Source: Treponema sp. (GTDB taxonomy: Bacteria > Spirochaetota > Spirochaetia > Treponematales > Treponemataceae). Taken from it: 47,748 bases of DNA. How positions within the stretch are numbered: position 1 is the stretch's first letter; each line of letters opens with the position of its first letter. The notes beneath the pieces were generated by a model, which saw only the letters and a program-made list of their open reading frames with translations, had not been told where the DNA came from and made no database searches. The stretch covers positions 1 to 47,748 of the forward strand of contig JAKSTN010000019.1 in NCBI GenBank assembly GCA_024402535.1, in the 5' to 3' direction. The position numbers and the translations under genes are program-made. This document shows, piece after piece, positions 33,378 through 42,849 of the stretch.

Positions 33378-34667
33378 TCAGAAAGTAATGATTTCTTCAA
33401 AAATCTGGATGGCAAACTGATCTGTCATCCCGGAAATATACTCCACGCAGCACTTTTCATATGAAGTGTTGTCGTGGATATCAAAGACCTGAGGCGTGTT
33501 GTAATGCATGATGCGCTTCCGGTCTATTGTTGAATGTCTGGCGGCGTCAAAATACTGATAATTCGAATGTTTGATAAGCCAGTCTTCAAAAGTTGATCCA
33601 AGTTTCGGATACAATTTCAAAGCCTGTCCAACCCGTCCGTTCTGGACAAAAACTTCAGCCTTCATTAAAGTGCGCCAGATTGTGTTGATTACGTTTTCTG
33701 CGTAGTTCTGAAATTCTTCAAGTCTCCAGTGACTGTAAATATTTGCAAAACTGAACCGCTTGATTTCTGTAATGAATTTAAAATATTCAGGACTGAAGCA
33801 TAATCCTTTTTCCGGAGTTGATTCATTACATAAATCAACAATCATATCGTTTATTAAAACTGTGGTGTTGATAGCTTTGCCGCTTCGCATGGCATGCTGG
33901 GCACCTTTGTGTTCAAAGCCCAGAGTTCCTGCTACAATTTCGCGAAGCTGGCGGTAAGAAGCAGAATCGATTATGTGATAGGCGCGGGCGTCTTCAAGGT
34001 CGCGGCCAAGGAATGCAATCTTATCGGCAATTTTTACAACGCAGCCTTCCCATGTGAATGGCTGGATAAAGCCCGGCCGGGTCATGGAATAAAGGTCTAT
34101 GGTTTTGTCACGGGGACGGACGCCCTGCTGGTCAATTTCGCCGCAGTGGCAGATAAGTCCGTCCCGGACTGCGTAGGTTAAATTCAAAGGCTGTTCAATG
34201 CCGTCGGGGTCGGGGAGTGTTTCGATATAATCGGCAAAGAAAAGAGAGTTCCGTTCGTGCCAGAATTTTTTAGGTGCGTTGGCACCGTCCTTCTGTTTGA
34301 TAAGTTTGTTCAGAACGTCTTCGCCAAAATGACCGAAAGGCGCATGCCCCATATCGTGCCCAAGGGCGATTGCTTCTGTAAGCTGCGGGTTCAGTCCAAG
34401 ATGCTGTGAAATTGTTTTTGAAACCGACGCAACGTGAAGTACATGCTCCATGCGGGTACAGATATGGTCATTGTGGGGCGCAAAGAAAACCTGGGTCTTA
34501 TGCTTCATACGGCGGAAAGCCTGACTGTGAAGAATACGGGTGTAGTCACGTTCAAAAGGATCGCGGATATCGTTCCCTCGTCCGTAAAGTTCAATTTCGC
34601 GTTTTACTGCGTCATTCCATTTTGGATTTTTGTCATCAAGTTTTTCGTTTATAAAAGCATCTTTCAT
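33378..34667 (-). CDS. dgt: dGTP triphosphohydrolase-like HD-domain protein
   Basis: The 429-residue protein has the HD phosphohydrolase signature RMEHVLHVASVSKTISQHLG, then ALGHDMGHAPFGHFGED, typical of dGTPases. It cleaves dNTPs to nucleoside and triphosphate and helps balance dNTP pools. Length fits the dGTPase-like group rather than E. coli Dgt. It is convergent with metQ with no gap, so neither gene has space for a terminator. Confidence 0.9.
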   Translation of the reverse strand: MKDAFINEKLDDKNPKWNDAVKREIELYGRGNDIRDPFERDYTRILHSQAFRRMKHKTQVFFAPHNDHICTRMEHVLHVASVSKTISQHLGLNPQLTEAIALGHDMGHAPFGHFGEDVLNKLIKQKDGANAPKKFWHERNSLFFADYIETLPDPDGIEQPLNLTYAVRDGLICHCGEIDQQGVRPRDKTIDLYSMTRPGFIQPFTWEGCVVKIADKIAFLGRDLEDARAYHIIDSASYRQLREIVAGTLGFEHKGAQHAMRSGKAINTTVLINDMIVDLCNESTPEKGLCFSPEYFKFITEIKRFSFANIYSHWRLEEFQNYAENVINTIWRTLMKAEVFVQNGRVGQALKLYPKLGSTFEDWLIKHSNYQYFDAARHSTIDRKRIMHYNTPQVFDIHDNTSYEKCCVEYISGMTDQFAIQIFEEIITF

Positions 34668-34702
34668 TTTAGTTCCAAGCTGTTTTTTATTGCGCCTGCG
34701 CT

Positions 34703-35185
34703 TTATTGCAGGAAAATGTACTCACTGAAATATACTGAAGAAATCTTTCCGAGTGTGAACTGACTGTTGATTTTTCCAAGGAGTTCATTTTTGATTTTTG
34801 ATTCACTCAGTTCAAGCAGTTCTTTCTGAGTATGTTCAGAAAAATAAGTCTGGATGATTCCTTTTATTACAAGGCGTTTTCTTGAAATCTCTTCGAAGAA
34901 AACAGTGTCTCCTTCAGGGTAAGAAAGCCATGGAGTAATGACAACAGGAACTCCGCTTTCATTTTTTCCGGCAGGTTTTGTAACAGCCCTTATCTGACCA
35001 AGATCAGAATAAGCGGCAAGGCGTTCAGTACTGTGTTTGTTCAGTGATGTGATTTCCTTCGGAGCGGGATCTGCGTCCCGTAAGTTTTCGGCAGGCCTGT
35101 GGCCGTTCAAAAGTCCGAAAACTGTACCAAGCAGAATGATCCCTGTAAGGCATCCGATTATGATGTATAAAACCTTGTCTTTCAT
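34703..35185 (-). CDS. FliL-like membrane protein
   Basis: The ATG at 35185 (MKDKVLYIIIGCLTG) is preferred over a TTG at 35197. The 160-residue protein has one N-terminal helix, a linker of about 50 residues, then a C-terminal domain ending with RKRLVIKGIIQTYFSEHTQK, then INSQFTLGKISSVYFSEYIF, resembling the FliL periplasmic domain around flagellar stators. It starts 1 bp after the hflX stop and may be co-transcribed. It is probably a second FliL-like protein in a motile spirochaete; function is inferred. Confidence 0.65.
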   Translation of the reverse strand: MKDKVLYIIIGCLTGIILLGTVFGLLNGHRPAENLRDADPAPKEITSLNKHSTERLAAYSDLGQIRAVTKPAGKNESGVPVVITPWLSYPEGDTVFFEEISRKRLVIKGIIQTYFSEHTQKELLELSESKIKNELLGKINSQFTLGKISSVYFSEYIFLQ

Positions 35186-35186
35186 A

Positions 35187-36428
35187 TTACTTTGCAAAAG
35201 GGCTCAGCAGGGCAAGAAGTCTTCCTGTTGCACGGCAGGTAACATGAACACCGTCATCAAGCCATTCTTCTTTTTCAATGCATCCTGATTTTTTAAGTTC
35301 ATTTATGAGCTGCATCTGGTTCATCGGAATAATGTATTCACAGATTTCGCCAAGAAGAGTGTCATAAATCTTATCTTTAAGTTCATCAAAACCCCACTGG
35401 TCTTTTGCAGAAACGCATAAAGCATCAGGGAAGGTGAGTCTGAGCTTCTGAAGATTTTCTTCGGCTTCATCTTTTGCTTTGTCGAATTTGTTCAAAAGAA
35501 TAAGGCGCGGATTTTTATCAGCACCGATTTCTTCAAGAACATCACAGACTGTTTCATACTGTTCAAGGGCATTTGGGTCTGCTGAATCCAGAACGATAAG
35601 AAGAAGGTCTGCGTAAGTTGCTTCTTCCAGAGTAGATTTAAATGCATCGATAAGCGAATGGGGCAGGTTTGAAATGAAACCTACTGTATCAGTAATGAGC
35701 ACCGAAGAACCGTCGTTCATCGGAAGCTTTCTTGTTGTCGGATCCAGCGTTGCAAAAAGCTGGTCTTCAACAAAGGCGTCGCTTCCTGTCAGTGCGTTCA
35801 GAAGACTTGATTTACCTGCGTTTGTGTAACCTACAAGGGCACATGACGGATATTTGCCGCGGCTTTTTCTCTGGGTCTGGCGGTTTACTTCAACTTCCAG
35901 AAGTTCTTTTTTTACAGCCTGGATTTTTTCCCGGACTTTTCGTGAATCCAGTTCCAGCTGTGTTTCACCCGAACCTTTGTTTCCGAATGCACCACCTCGC
36001 TGACGGCTCATATCCCGGTTCATGTGGGCAAGGCGGGGCAGAGAATATTGAAGCCGTGCCAGGTCTACCTGGAGAACGGCTTCACGGGTCAGAGCCCTGG
36101 AAGCAAAAATACGGATGATTACTTCCTGGCGGTCAAAGCAGGAAAGATTTGTAAGTTCTTCCCAGTTTCTCTGTTTTCGTGGTTCAATGTTGAAATCGAA
36201 AATGATGCAGTCTGCATTGATTGAATGAGCAAGTTCGTTTATTTCCTGAGCTTTTCCGGTTCCCATGCCGTAGGCTGGATGTATTTCAAGTCTTGTTAAG
36301 GTGAGTCTCTGGATTACTTCATAGCCCAGTGTCCGTACAAGTCCTTTTAATTCCTGAAGGTCGTTTCCAGGTTCACCAACTAAAAGGGCACGTGGAACCC
36401 GTTCCATTTCTTCTTTAACTTCTACCAT
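35187..36428 (-). CDS. hflX: GTPase HflX
   Basis: The start at 36428 has GGGAGG just upstream. The protein has an N-terminal HflX domain ending in the conserved KGSGETQLELDSR, then a G domain with G1 GYTNAGKSS, G3 DTVGFISNLPHSLI and G4 LNKFD, and ends near residue 413. HflX splits stalled or hibernating ribosomes and is heat/stress related. It is divergent from the lipoprotein gene at 36556; TATAAT (minus) at 36466-36461 may be its -10. Confidence 0.95.
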   Translation of the reverse strand: MVEVKEEMERVPRALLVGEPGNDLQELKGLVRTLGYEVIQRLTLTRLEIHPAYGMGTGKAQEINELAHSINADCIIFDFNIEPRKQRNWEELTNLSCFDRQEVIIRIFASRALTREAVLQVDLARLQYSLPRLAHMNRDMSRQRGGAFGNKGSGETQLELDSRKVREKIQAVKKELLEVEVNRQTQRKSRGKYPSCALVGYTNAGKSSLLNALTGSDAFVEDQLFATLDPTTRKLPMNDGSSVLITDTVGFISNLPHSLIDAFKSTLEEATYADLLLIVLDSADPNALEQYETVCDVLEEIGADKNPRLILLNKFDKAKDEAEENLQKLRLTFPDALCVSAKDQWGFDELKDKIYDTLLGEICEYIIPMNQMQLINELKKSGCIEKEEWLDDGVHVTCRATGRLLALLSPFAK

Positions 36429-36555
36429 GTTTCCTCCCAAAAAGTACGGTTGATATACATATTATAACAGAAGTCATAGGAAAATTCCCCTTAATGACAT
36501 TTAGATAGAAAAAATGTTAAAATAAGTGCATTAAAAAAATCTAAGGAGATTTAAA

Positions 36556-38439
36556 ATGTTTAAAAACTTAAAAAAAGTTTTGTTCAGTTGCGGGCTGGTA
36601 ATTGCACTGGCCATGGGACTGGCGGGCTGTTCTTCAGCACTTAAAACGTCAGCCATCACATTAGGACCTTCAAAGGTATCTGTTGAAGAAGGACAAAGCG
36701 TTTCGCTTGTTGTTGTTTTTTCTGATTTAGAAACCGTTCATTCATCTGTTGATGTTTACACAGAAGCAAATGAGGAACCTGTAGTTTCAAAAGCTTCCAT
36801 TTCAGATAACACACTGACCATTTCTTCGTCAGTGCTTCCAACTGGTACTTCAAAAGTATACGTAAAGGAAGGGGATTTAAAATCAAACAGTATTACAGTA
36901 AGTGTTTCTGCTTTAAAAAAGGAAGAACCTAAAAATCCTGAGCTGAAGATTATTTCTGCACCTTCTTACAACAAGTTTTATGCTTCGTCTGGTACATCAT
37001 ATTATACAGTAAATGTTGAACTGAATAATGTTGACAGTTATTCCTATGATGATTCACCTGTTGTTAATTTCTACGTTGATGATAAATTTTATACAAATAT
37101 CAGTCTTGATTCAAAATCATATACAACGCTTTCTCTTAATAGCTATAGCTTAGGAGTTCATAAGCTTTATGCGGAATTACCAGAATTAAATCTTGTTTCA
37201 AATACTATTGAGTTTGAAATAATTAATGAAGAAACTGCTGCCGCTACAGTTATTACTTCTCTGAAAGAAATTAATACTAAAATAATTTCAATTAATTATT
37301 TAAATAATGGGTCCCGCTATTATCAGATCTGGCGTAATACAGAGAATGATCTGGAAACTGCAAATTTTTTAGATTATAGAACTTATTCATATTCATTATT
37401 TGACTATGAATATCCTTCTAGCTTAAGTGAAGGAACATATTATTACTGGGTTGTATCTTCTAATATTTCTTCTAGCGATAAATCGGAAGGGGTGGCCAGT
37501 AAACCTGTAGTACATGAATACACAAAATATCCTGCTGTTGCACCTTCATGGGTAAAAGTAACTCCTGCAAGAACAAGTTCTGGAAACAGATATAGATATA
37601 CAGTTACTTGGGAAGACTGCGGAGCACCTAACTATGCGGTTTATTATAGCACAGATCCTGAAGCTACTTCCGGAACGTGTATTAATTATGGAAATTATTC
37701 CGCTTTAGGCTTTACAACATATCCATTAACTTCATCTGGAACTTATTATTTCTGGGTAAAACCTTATACTTCCAGTAGATCTGAAGATAATCCTATAAGC
37801 AAAAAAGTTTCATGTAATGTTAATTATGTGAAACCAGATTATGTGCCTACCGGTGTTACAATAACAGAATCTTCAAGTTATAAAAATACGGTATATATAA
37901 CATGGAGCAGCGATGATTATTATTATCACGGGGGTTATTACAGTGATAGTAATGATGTAACTACAGCACGAATAATAAATTATACGACATCAAGTTCTAT
38001 TTATGTAAAATTACCTGCAACAGGAACTTATTATTTTTGGGTGCGCTGTGCCGATTCTTCTTCTTCAAATGAAGAATGCGCTGGAGATTTTATGGAAATT
38101 CCAGTTAGTTATGAATTAACTTCAAGTAATAGTAGTTTATTAACACCAACTAACTTTACTGTTGATCCTGATTATTCACCTTATTCTATTGAGTTATCTT
38201 GTGATACTGTTAGTGGAACAAGTTACTATGTCTGGTATTATGGAACAAGTGATAATATATTAGACGCAAGACGATTAACATATAAATCATCTAATATACT
38301 TACATATTCTAAAAGTAATTTTGAAAAAAATCAGACTTATTATTTCTGGGTATGTGCTTCAAGTTATTCGGATCCTTCTTCATATAGTAGTAATAGCAGT
38401 TTATTCAGTGAATCAGTTTCTTGTATCCCAAATCCATAG
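36556..38439 (+). CDS. Large lipoprotein with four FN3-like Tyr/Ser-rich repeats
   Basis: The 627-residue protein starts with a lipoprotein signal (MFKNLKKVLFSCGLVIALAM, lipobox LAGC). Two beta-sandwich-like regions (residues about 30-230) are followed by four repeats of 90-100 residues, each ending in a TYYxWV motif: TYYYWVVSS, TYYFWVKPY, TYYFWVRCA and TYYFWVCAS. The repeats look like fibronectin type III units. Tyr and Ser are very frequent. It is probably surface or periplasmic and could bind host or plant polymers. AAGGAGAT precedes the start and a strong terminator follows. Confidence 0.75.
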   Translation: MFKNLKKVLFSCGLVIALAMGLAGCSSALKTSAITLGPSKVSVEEGQSVSLVVVFSDLETVHSSVDVYTEANEEPVVSKASISDNTLTISSSVLPTGTSKVYVKEGDLKSNSITVSVSALKKEEPKNPELKIISAPSYNKFYASSGTSYYTVNVELNNVDSYSYDDSPVVNFYVDDKFYTNISLDSKSYTTLSLNSYSLGVHKLYAELPELNLVSNTIEFEIINEETAAATVITSLKEINTKIISINYLNNGSRYYQIWRNTENDLETANFLDYRTYSYSLFDYEYPSSLSEGTYYYWVVSSNISSSDKSEGVASKPVVHEYTKYPAVAPSWVKVTPARTSSGNRYRYTVTWEDCGAPNYAVYYSTDPEATSGTCINYGNYSALGFTTYPLTSSGTYYFWVKPYTSSRSEDNPISKKVSCNVNYVKPDYVPTGVTITESSSYKNTVYITWSSDDYYYHGGYYSDSNDVTTARIINYTTSSSIYVKLPATGTYYFWVRCADSSSSNEECAGDFMEIPVSYELTSSNSSLLTPTNFTVDPDYSPYSIELSCDTVSGTSYYVWYYGTSDNILDARRLTYKSSNILTYSKSNFEKNQTYYFWVCASSYSDPSSYSSNSSLFSESVSCIPNP

Positions 38440-38465
38440 TTTTTTATTAAAACTGGCTTAAATAA

Positions 38466-38501
38466 AAAAATACCGCATTTCGAATGAAATGCGGTATTTT
38501 T
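38466..38501. terminator. Strong intrinsic terminator, bidirectional
   Basis: A 16-bp perfect stem, AAAAATACCGCATTTC and its complement, with a GAAT loop, ends the lipoprotein gene. The T and A tracts on both sides let it serve either strand. Confidence 0.9.
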
Positions 38502-38504
38502 ATT

Positions 38505-38566
38505 TAGGGTTTAATACAAACCCTAAAAACGGCGAAGTCAAGGCCTTGAACGAAGTGTGCCTTGAC
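38505..38566. repeat. Structured intergenic element (copy 4)
   Basis: Two perfect 8-bp hairpins: TAGGGTTT/AAACCCTA (38505-38525) and GTCAAGGC/GCCTTGAC (38537-38566). The second loop contains AACGAAGTG, the core found in the elements at 8640, 10327 and 18757. Confidence 0.6.
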
Positions 38567-38597
38567 TCGACGTATTTAACTTAAAACTGTAAGCCGT

Positions 38598-38857
38598 TTA
38601 TTTCACAACAATATTTACAATCTTATCTTTGATTGCAATTACTTTTACCACTTCGTGTCCGTCTGTGAACTTCTTAACGTTTGGACGGTCAAGAGCTGTT
38701 GCCTTCAGAACATCTTCTGCAGTTCCAGGTTCTGTTTCAAAGTTGTCGCGAACTTTTCCGTTTACCTGAACGATAATCTTCTTTTTGTCGTCTTTAGCAA
38801 AGTCTTCTGAGATTTCTGGCCATTTTTCGTAAGCGATTGTTTTTGTGTTGCCAATTT
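38598..38857 (-). pseudogene. Duplicate, diverged 3' end of leuS
   Basis: This stretch matches the last 255 bp of leuS (42850-43105) without gaps; I count about 26 mismatches, so near 90% identity. It keeps the frame and stop: it ends DKIVNIVVK where leuS ends DKIVNIVIK. Homology stops abruptly at about 38857 (GNTK). There is no start or rest of the gene. It lies between two lipoprotein genes, in the same orientation as leuS, marking a recombination event. Confidence 0.9.
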
Positions 38858-38945
38858 CTTTGTTTGTCCCTAAAACTCCCTTGGAATATGATTATATTAT
38901 AGCATCTAAATAGAAAAAGGAGTAAAAAGCGGTGCTTTAAAAACC

Positions 38946-39112
38946 TTGGCAAATAAAAAAAAATGGACTAAAATAAAATTATGTTAGAATTTGAAACTAC
39001 TATACATTTGTTAGAGAGAGAGAGAGAGAATGTAGTTAATTCAAAAAAATAATTTATATTGTACTCAAAAGACCGGTCTGGAACAAAAGTCGTTTCGGGC
39101 TGGTCTTTTTTA
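38946..39112 (+). promoter_or_regulatory. Promoter, (AG)8 tract and terminator-like hairpin ahead of the lipoprotein pair
   Basis: TTGGCA (38946-38951) and TAAAAT (38969-38974) are 17 bp apart. Downstream is an eight-unit AG repeat (39013-39028) and then a hairpin with a 15-bp stem including wobbles, AGACCGGTCTGGAAC / GTTTCGGGCTGGTCT (39070-39106), followed by a T run. The RBS AAGGAGAA for the ATG at 39133 comes just after. The leader may give a short terminated RNA or attenuate the lipoprotein genes. No small ORF stands out. Confidence 0.6.
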
Positions 39113-39132
39113 TTATAAGGAGAATAATATTT

Positions 39133-40686
39133 ATGAAGAAAATGGCAAAACTTATTACGTTGCTTTTTATGGCATTGGCTTTTTGTTTTGTTTCATGTGA
39201 ACCTGGTGTAACTCCGGGAAAGAATCCTGTAGAAAACCCCGGAAAAGATCCTGCCGAAAATTCGGATAAAGATCCTTCAGAGAAACCTGACGGAGATTCG
39301 GGAAATAAAACAGATGATAACCAGCATGGTGATCCTGATGCAGAAGATTATCCCACAACAGTTACAACTCCAGATGGACGCCTGACAGTTACCTATGATC
39401 CAGATGGAAAAGGTCTTCTTCTTACTGTAAGACGATTGGAAAGTGATATTGGAAATTATAATAACCATGAAATAATTGAACATACTACAGGAATTGGAAT
39501 TGAACTTATGGAATATGAATCCTGGACAGAACCTCAAGAACCAGGTACTGAAAAGGTTGTTTGTTTCCCATTTGTTGAAAAAAATAAAAAGTATAAGTTT
39601 GAACTTATTAATAATATTGACAAGTGGGAAACTAGTTCAGTGGAATATGTTTCTCCTCTTACTGCTATAAATGTAGAGGATTGTTTTGATTTTTCGAAAT
39701 ATGAAGGTGCTCGATTTATTACTGATGGAACTTCATATAACTTTAAAATAAATAAAGATATTCGTGATACGTTTAAGGATAATATTGATTCAGCTTTTAT
39801 TACAGTTCAGTTTCGGTCTGGAGATGTAAATTGGAAAGATACAAGTGTGAGCTGGGGCTATAATGCAGGTATTAAGAATAAGGAATCGTATGAGTCTTTT
39901 GAAGACCTGTTGGATTACCAGGATTTAGCTGACCTTAATTTACCTGCTATATATAAATTAAGGCGCCGTCCAATTTGGCATATTAACGGTACTGTTTTAT
40001 TCACAATCGAAAATAATGACTGCTTATTTTATCTTGCTTCTGTACTTGAACCTGAGTCTGGTGAAGAATTTTCGAGCCCTTATTATATTGATCCTGCAAA
40101 TCCTGTTATTGAGGATTCAAGATTTGTTGGAGATTGGGTTACTTATTTAGGTGGGAATTTCCAAACTGCATTCAGCGCAAAAAAAGATGCCACAGGAATG
40201 TTTTATATGGCCCCCGGTTTACCAGAGCCAATGAAATATAAGGTTTATGATAATAAATTCATTTTTTTGCTAGATAATCCTAATGGTGGGGATTTTGATG
40301 AAGAACCAATTTTAAATTATAGATTCAAAGATGATAATACTCTTGAAATTTCTAGATTGGAATATCCTGAATACTGGAATACTATTTATCGGAAAGGTTA
40401 TGAACCAAAATTACCAGAGTTAAAATTCTCTATCAATTTTATTGGAAGTTCTGATGTACGTGTTTCATATACTGTTAGTGATAATGGAATAATTTTACTA
40501 TCTGCTTCAGAAGGTTTTACAAGTTACCAGTGGAAACTAGGTTCTATTGTGCTTGGTTCAACAAAAGAGATCGAAATAAACCCTGATGACTATTCTGATT
40601 TGGATTTCTTTACAATTTCTTTGGTGGCACGAAAAGGTTCTGTAACCTATTCAAAACAAATTGATATAACGAAAAATATCGAATAG
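39133..40686 (+). CDS. Lipoprotein with Pro/Asp-rich linker
   Basis: The 517-residue protein has a signal peptide with lipobox (FCFVSC), then a low-complexity linker of short repeats such as NPGKDPAENSDKDPSEKPDG (residues about 25-75), then globular beta-rich sequence with no family I recognise. The last 80 residues (VRVSYTVSDNGIILLSASEG, then FTSYQWKLGS) look like an Ig-like domain. It begins an operon with the next lipoprotein (20-bp gap). It is likely surface or periplasmic and may be strain-variable given the leuS scar. Confidence 0.65.
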   Translation: MKKMAKLITLLFMALAFCFVSCEPGVTPGKNPVENPGKDPAENSDKDPSEKPDGDSGNKTDDNQHGDPDAEDYPTTVTTPDGRLTVTYDPDGKGLLLTVRRLESDIGNYNNHEIIEHTTGIGIELMEYESWTEPQEPGTEKVVCFPFVEKNKKYKFELINNIDKWETSSVEYVSPLTAINVEDCFDFSKYEGARFITDGTSYNFKINKDIRDTFKDNIDSAFITVQFRSGDVNWKDTSVSWGYNAGIKNKESYESFEDLLDYQDLADLNLPAIYKLRRRPIWHINGTVLFTIENNDCLFYLASVLEPESGEEFSSPYYIDPANPVIEDSRFVGDWVTYLGGNFQTAFSAKKDATGMFYMAPGLPEPMKYKVYDNKFIFLLDNPNGGDFDEEPILNYRFKDDNTLEISRLEYPEYWNTIYRKGYEPKLPELKFSINFIGSSDVRVSYTVSDNGIILLSASEGFTSYQWKLGSIVLGSTKEIEINPDDYSDLDFFTISLVARKGSVTYSKQIDITKNIE

Positions 40687-40706
40687 AAAAGGGTGGAGGT
40701 AAGAAA

Positions 40707-42782
40707 ATGAATAAAATTAAGAATATATTCTTTGTTTTGAGTTTTATAATTACTGCGTTTTTTGTTTCATGTAATACAGGGATAAACTTTCAGCCGAAAC
40801 TTGAAAGAGAGCAGTCGGATAAGCAGTTTACAGAAAAAAACACTGGGAATATGGTAAAAGTTTATCCGGCTTTCAATTTTTCAGTTGTTGCAGAAAAATC
40901 TTCCCGCACTGCTTTACCAGATATCTCATACAAAATTGAAGATCTTGATATGGTTGAAATTTATTATTCTGATAAACCATATATGAATACATCATTGTTT
41001 CATGGGACAGGAAAAGAATTATCGGCTTTTATTGAATCTGGTTTTGAAATTTATTCTGGAATTTATGTTTTTGGATTTTACGGTACTATTTACAAGAGAG
41101 ATAATGAAGGAAATATTATTTTAAATGAATATGGTTTCCCTTTTTCAAATGTAAGATTTGATGCAGAAACTGATTATATTAATATTTCTGAGGACAACGA
41201 TAATATTATTTCTTTCGACCTTGTTCCAAGAAGAGATGGTAACAATGATGAGCGTATTGAATCGGAGTTGACAATTAAGTTAAATCTTCCTTTTTTGACA
41301 GCGGATAATTTAACTAGTTTTTCATATGCTGCTAGTATTTATTCTTTGGATAGTAATGGAGACTATGATGAGGTTTATCAAAGGTTTTGCTATCCTGAAT
41401 TAAAAGATGAAGATTCAGGAAAAGTTTTGTACATAAAATCTTCTTCAAAAATTTACTATAAAGAAAATTTTTATGTGAAAGTAATTTTGAAAAATACGAA
41501 TACATATCAGAAACAGATGTATATTTATGAAACAACCGCAATAATGCTTGAAGGAGAAAATTCATATGAAGAAGCAACTATTGAAAAACTTCATGATGCA
41601 TATGAAGTTATGATAGACATACCAGATGAATCTGCATATGGTACTTTATATATTCCAGGTTATGAAATTTCGCTTCCTGAAACCGATGTTAGCAGTAAAT
41701 ATAAATATATCTGGTATACAGATGAAGAAAAGAAAACTCTGTATGATCCTCAGAAAATTTATACAGGATTTTTAACATTATATGCAGAAAAAGTAGAAAA
41801 AACTGCATACAATATTTTTGTATATGATGCAGATACAAGAGAGCTTTATCAGACTATACCAATATATGAAGGTCAGATTTATCAGTTTGGTTCTGAAGAA
41901 ATTAAGGTAAATTTTGAGAATAAGTTCGAACGTAAATCTGAAACTAGAGTTGATTATTTTGCATATGAAAATGGTAATCGGGTCCCTTTAAACCGGGATA
42001 ATATATGTTCCGGTGATATTTCAGTTTATGCAAAATTTGTACCATCATTTAAATTTTTTATTCATACTGGGGATCATGTTATCTCTGTATCAAGCCCGTA
42101 TATTAAAAGATATCAGTTTGGTTTTGATGAGAGAAATAATTTGATTTTGACAAAAGACGAAGAATATGTTTCTGGGGATATGGGGTGGAGTAGTAGTACT
42201 ACAGATGATATTGAAATTGAAACTGAAGAGCATAAAGTTTATTTAGATTCTGAATATACTGAAGAACTTGAATTGAATACATATTATAATATAGACCCTA
42301 CAAAGCGAACTTATCATTTCTATTTAAAACCTGTTACTTATAAAGTTGTTTTTGACCCTTATAAAACAGATTTTTACTTTGACGATGGTATGGAATTCGT
42401 TGATATTGATGGAAAAAGGTATTTGAAAGTTATAGTCCATGGATATAACACTCATATTTATCGTAATTCTTCTGTCGATCTTTCGGGATGTACTTCTTTT
42501 AAGGCTGAAATGTTTGGAGTAGAAGCGGATGAAACATTAAATTATAGTATAAAACTTATGGATTGGTCGTCACATGATATTTCGCTGATTACAATGGATC
42601 CTATAATAAATATTCCAACAGAATGTTCTGCTGGAATTGCAAAAAAAGAGGAATGGAATGAAATAAGTGATTCGATGGTTTGTGAAAAGATTCAATTGTT
42701 TGTTCATGAGAATACTGAACCTTACGAAGTTCAATCAGGTGTTGTAGTTTATCTTGGAAAAGTAATTGCTGAATTTGAATAA
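40707..42782 (+). CDS. Large lipoprotein with Flg_new (InlB B-repeat-like) units
   Basis: The 691-residue protein has a lipoprotein signal ending in AFFVSC. The middle (about residues 330-450) has repeats resembling Listeria-Bacteroides/InlB B-repeats: KYIWYTDEEKKTLYDPQKIY then LTLYAEKV, and YFAYENGNRVPL then ISVYAKFV. Flanking parts are beta-rich and Tyr/Asp-rich. Such units occur in surface adhesins. GGTGGAGG precedes the start. A strong terminator follows before convergent leuS. Confidence 0.7.
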   Translation: MNKIKNIFFVLSFIITAFFVSCNTGINFQPKLEREQSDKQFTEKNTGNMVKVYPAFNFSVVAEKSSRTALPDISYKIEDLDMVEIYYSDKPYMNTSLFHGTGKELSAFIESGFEIYSGIYVFGFYGTIYKRDNEGNIILNEYGFPFSNVRFDAETDYINISEDNDNIISFDLVPRRDGNNDERIESELTIKLNLPFLTADNLTSFSYAASIYSLDSNGDYDEVYQRFCYPELKDEDSGKVLYIKSSSKIYYKENFYVKVILKNTNTYQKQMYIYETTAIMLEGENSYEEATIEKLHDAYEVMIDIPDESAYGTLYIPGYEISLPETDVSSKYKYIWYTDEEKKTLYDPQKIYTGFLTLYAEKVEKTAYNIFVYDADTRELYQTIPIYEGQIYQFGSEEIKVNFENKFERKSETRVDYFAYENGNRVPLNRDNICSGDISVYAKFVPSFKFFIHTGDHVISVSSPYIKRYQFGFDERNNLILTKDEEYVSGDMGWSSSTTDDIEIETEEHKVYLDSEYTEELELNTYYNIDPTKRTYHFYLKPVTYKVVFDPYKTDFYFDDGMEFVDIDGKRYLKVIVHGYNTHIYRNSSVDLSGCTSFKAEMFGVEADETLNYSIKLMDWSSHDISLITMDPIINIPTECSAGIAKKEEWNEISDSMVCEKIQLFVHENTEPYEVQSGVVVYLGKVIAEFE

Positions 42783-42787
42783 GGCAT

Positions 42788-42826
42788 AAAAAAAGCTGAC
42801 AGATATAAATCTGTCAGCTTTTTTTT
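42788..42826. terminator. Bidirectional intrinsic terminator between lipoprotein and leuS
   Basis: AAAAAAAGCTGACAGAT and ATCTGTCAGCTTTTTTT with an ATAA loop form a perfect stem with A and T tracts. A second small hairpin ACCCG-AAGAA-CGGGT (42827-42841) lies next to the leuS stop. Confidence 0.9.
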
Positions 42827-42849
42827 ACCCGAAGAACGGGTTTAATAAT

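Noticed and set aside
38870..38900. Remains of the leuS upstream region next to the leuS fragment (shared GCATCTA word)
   Set aside because: The match is only a few AT-rich bases and can be chance.
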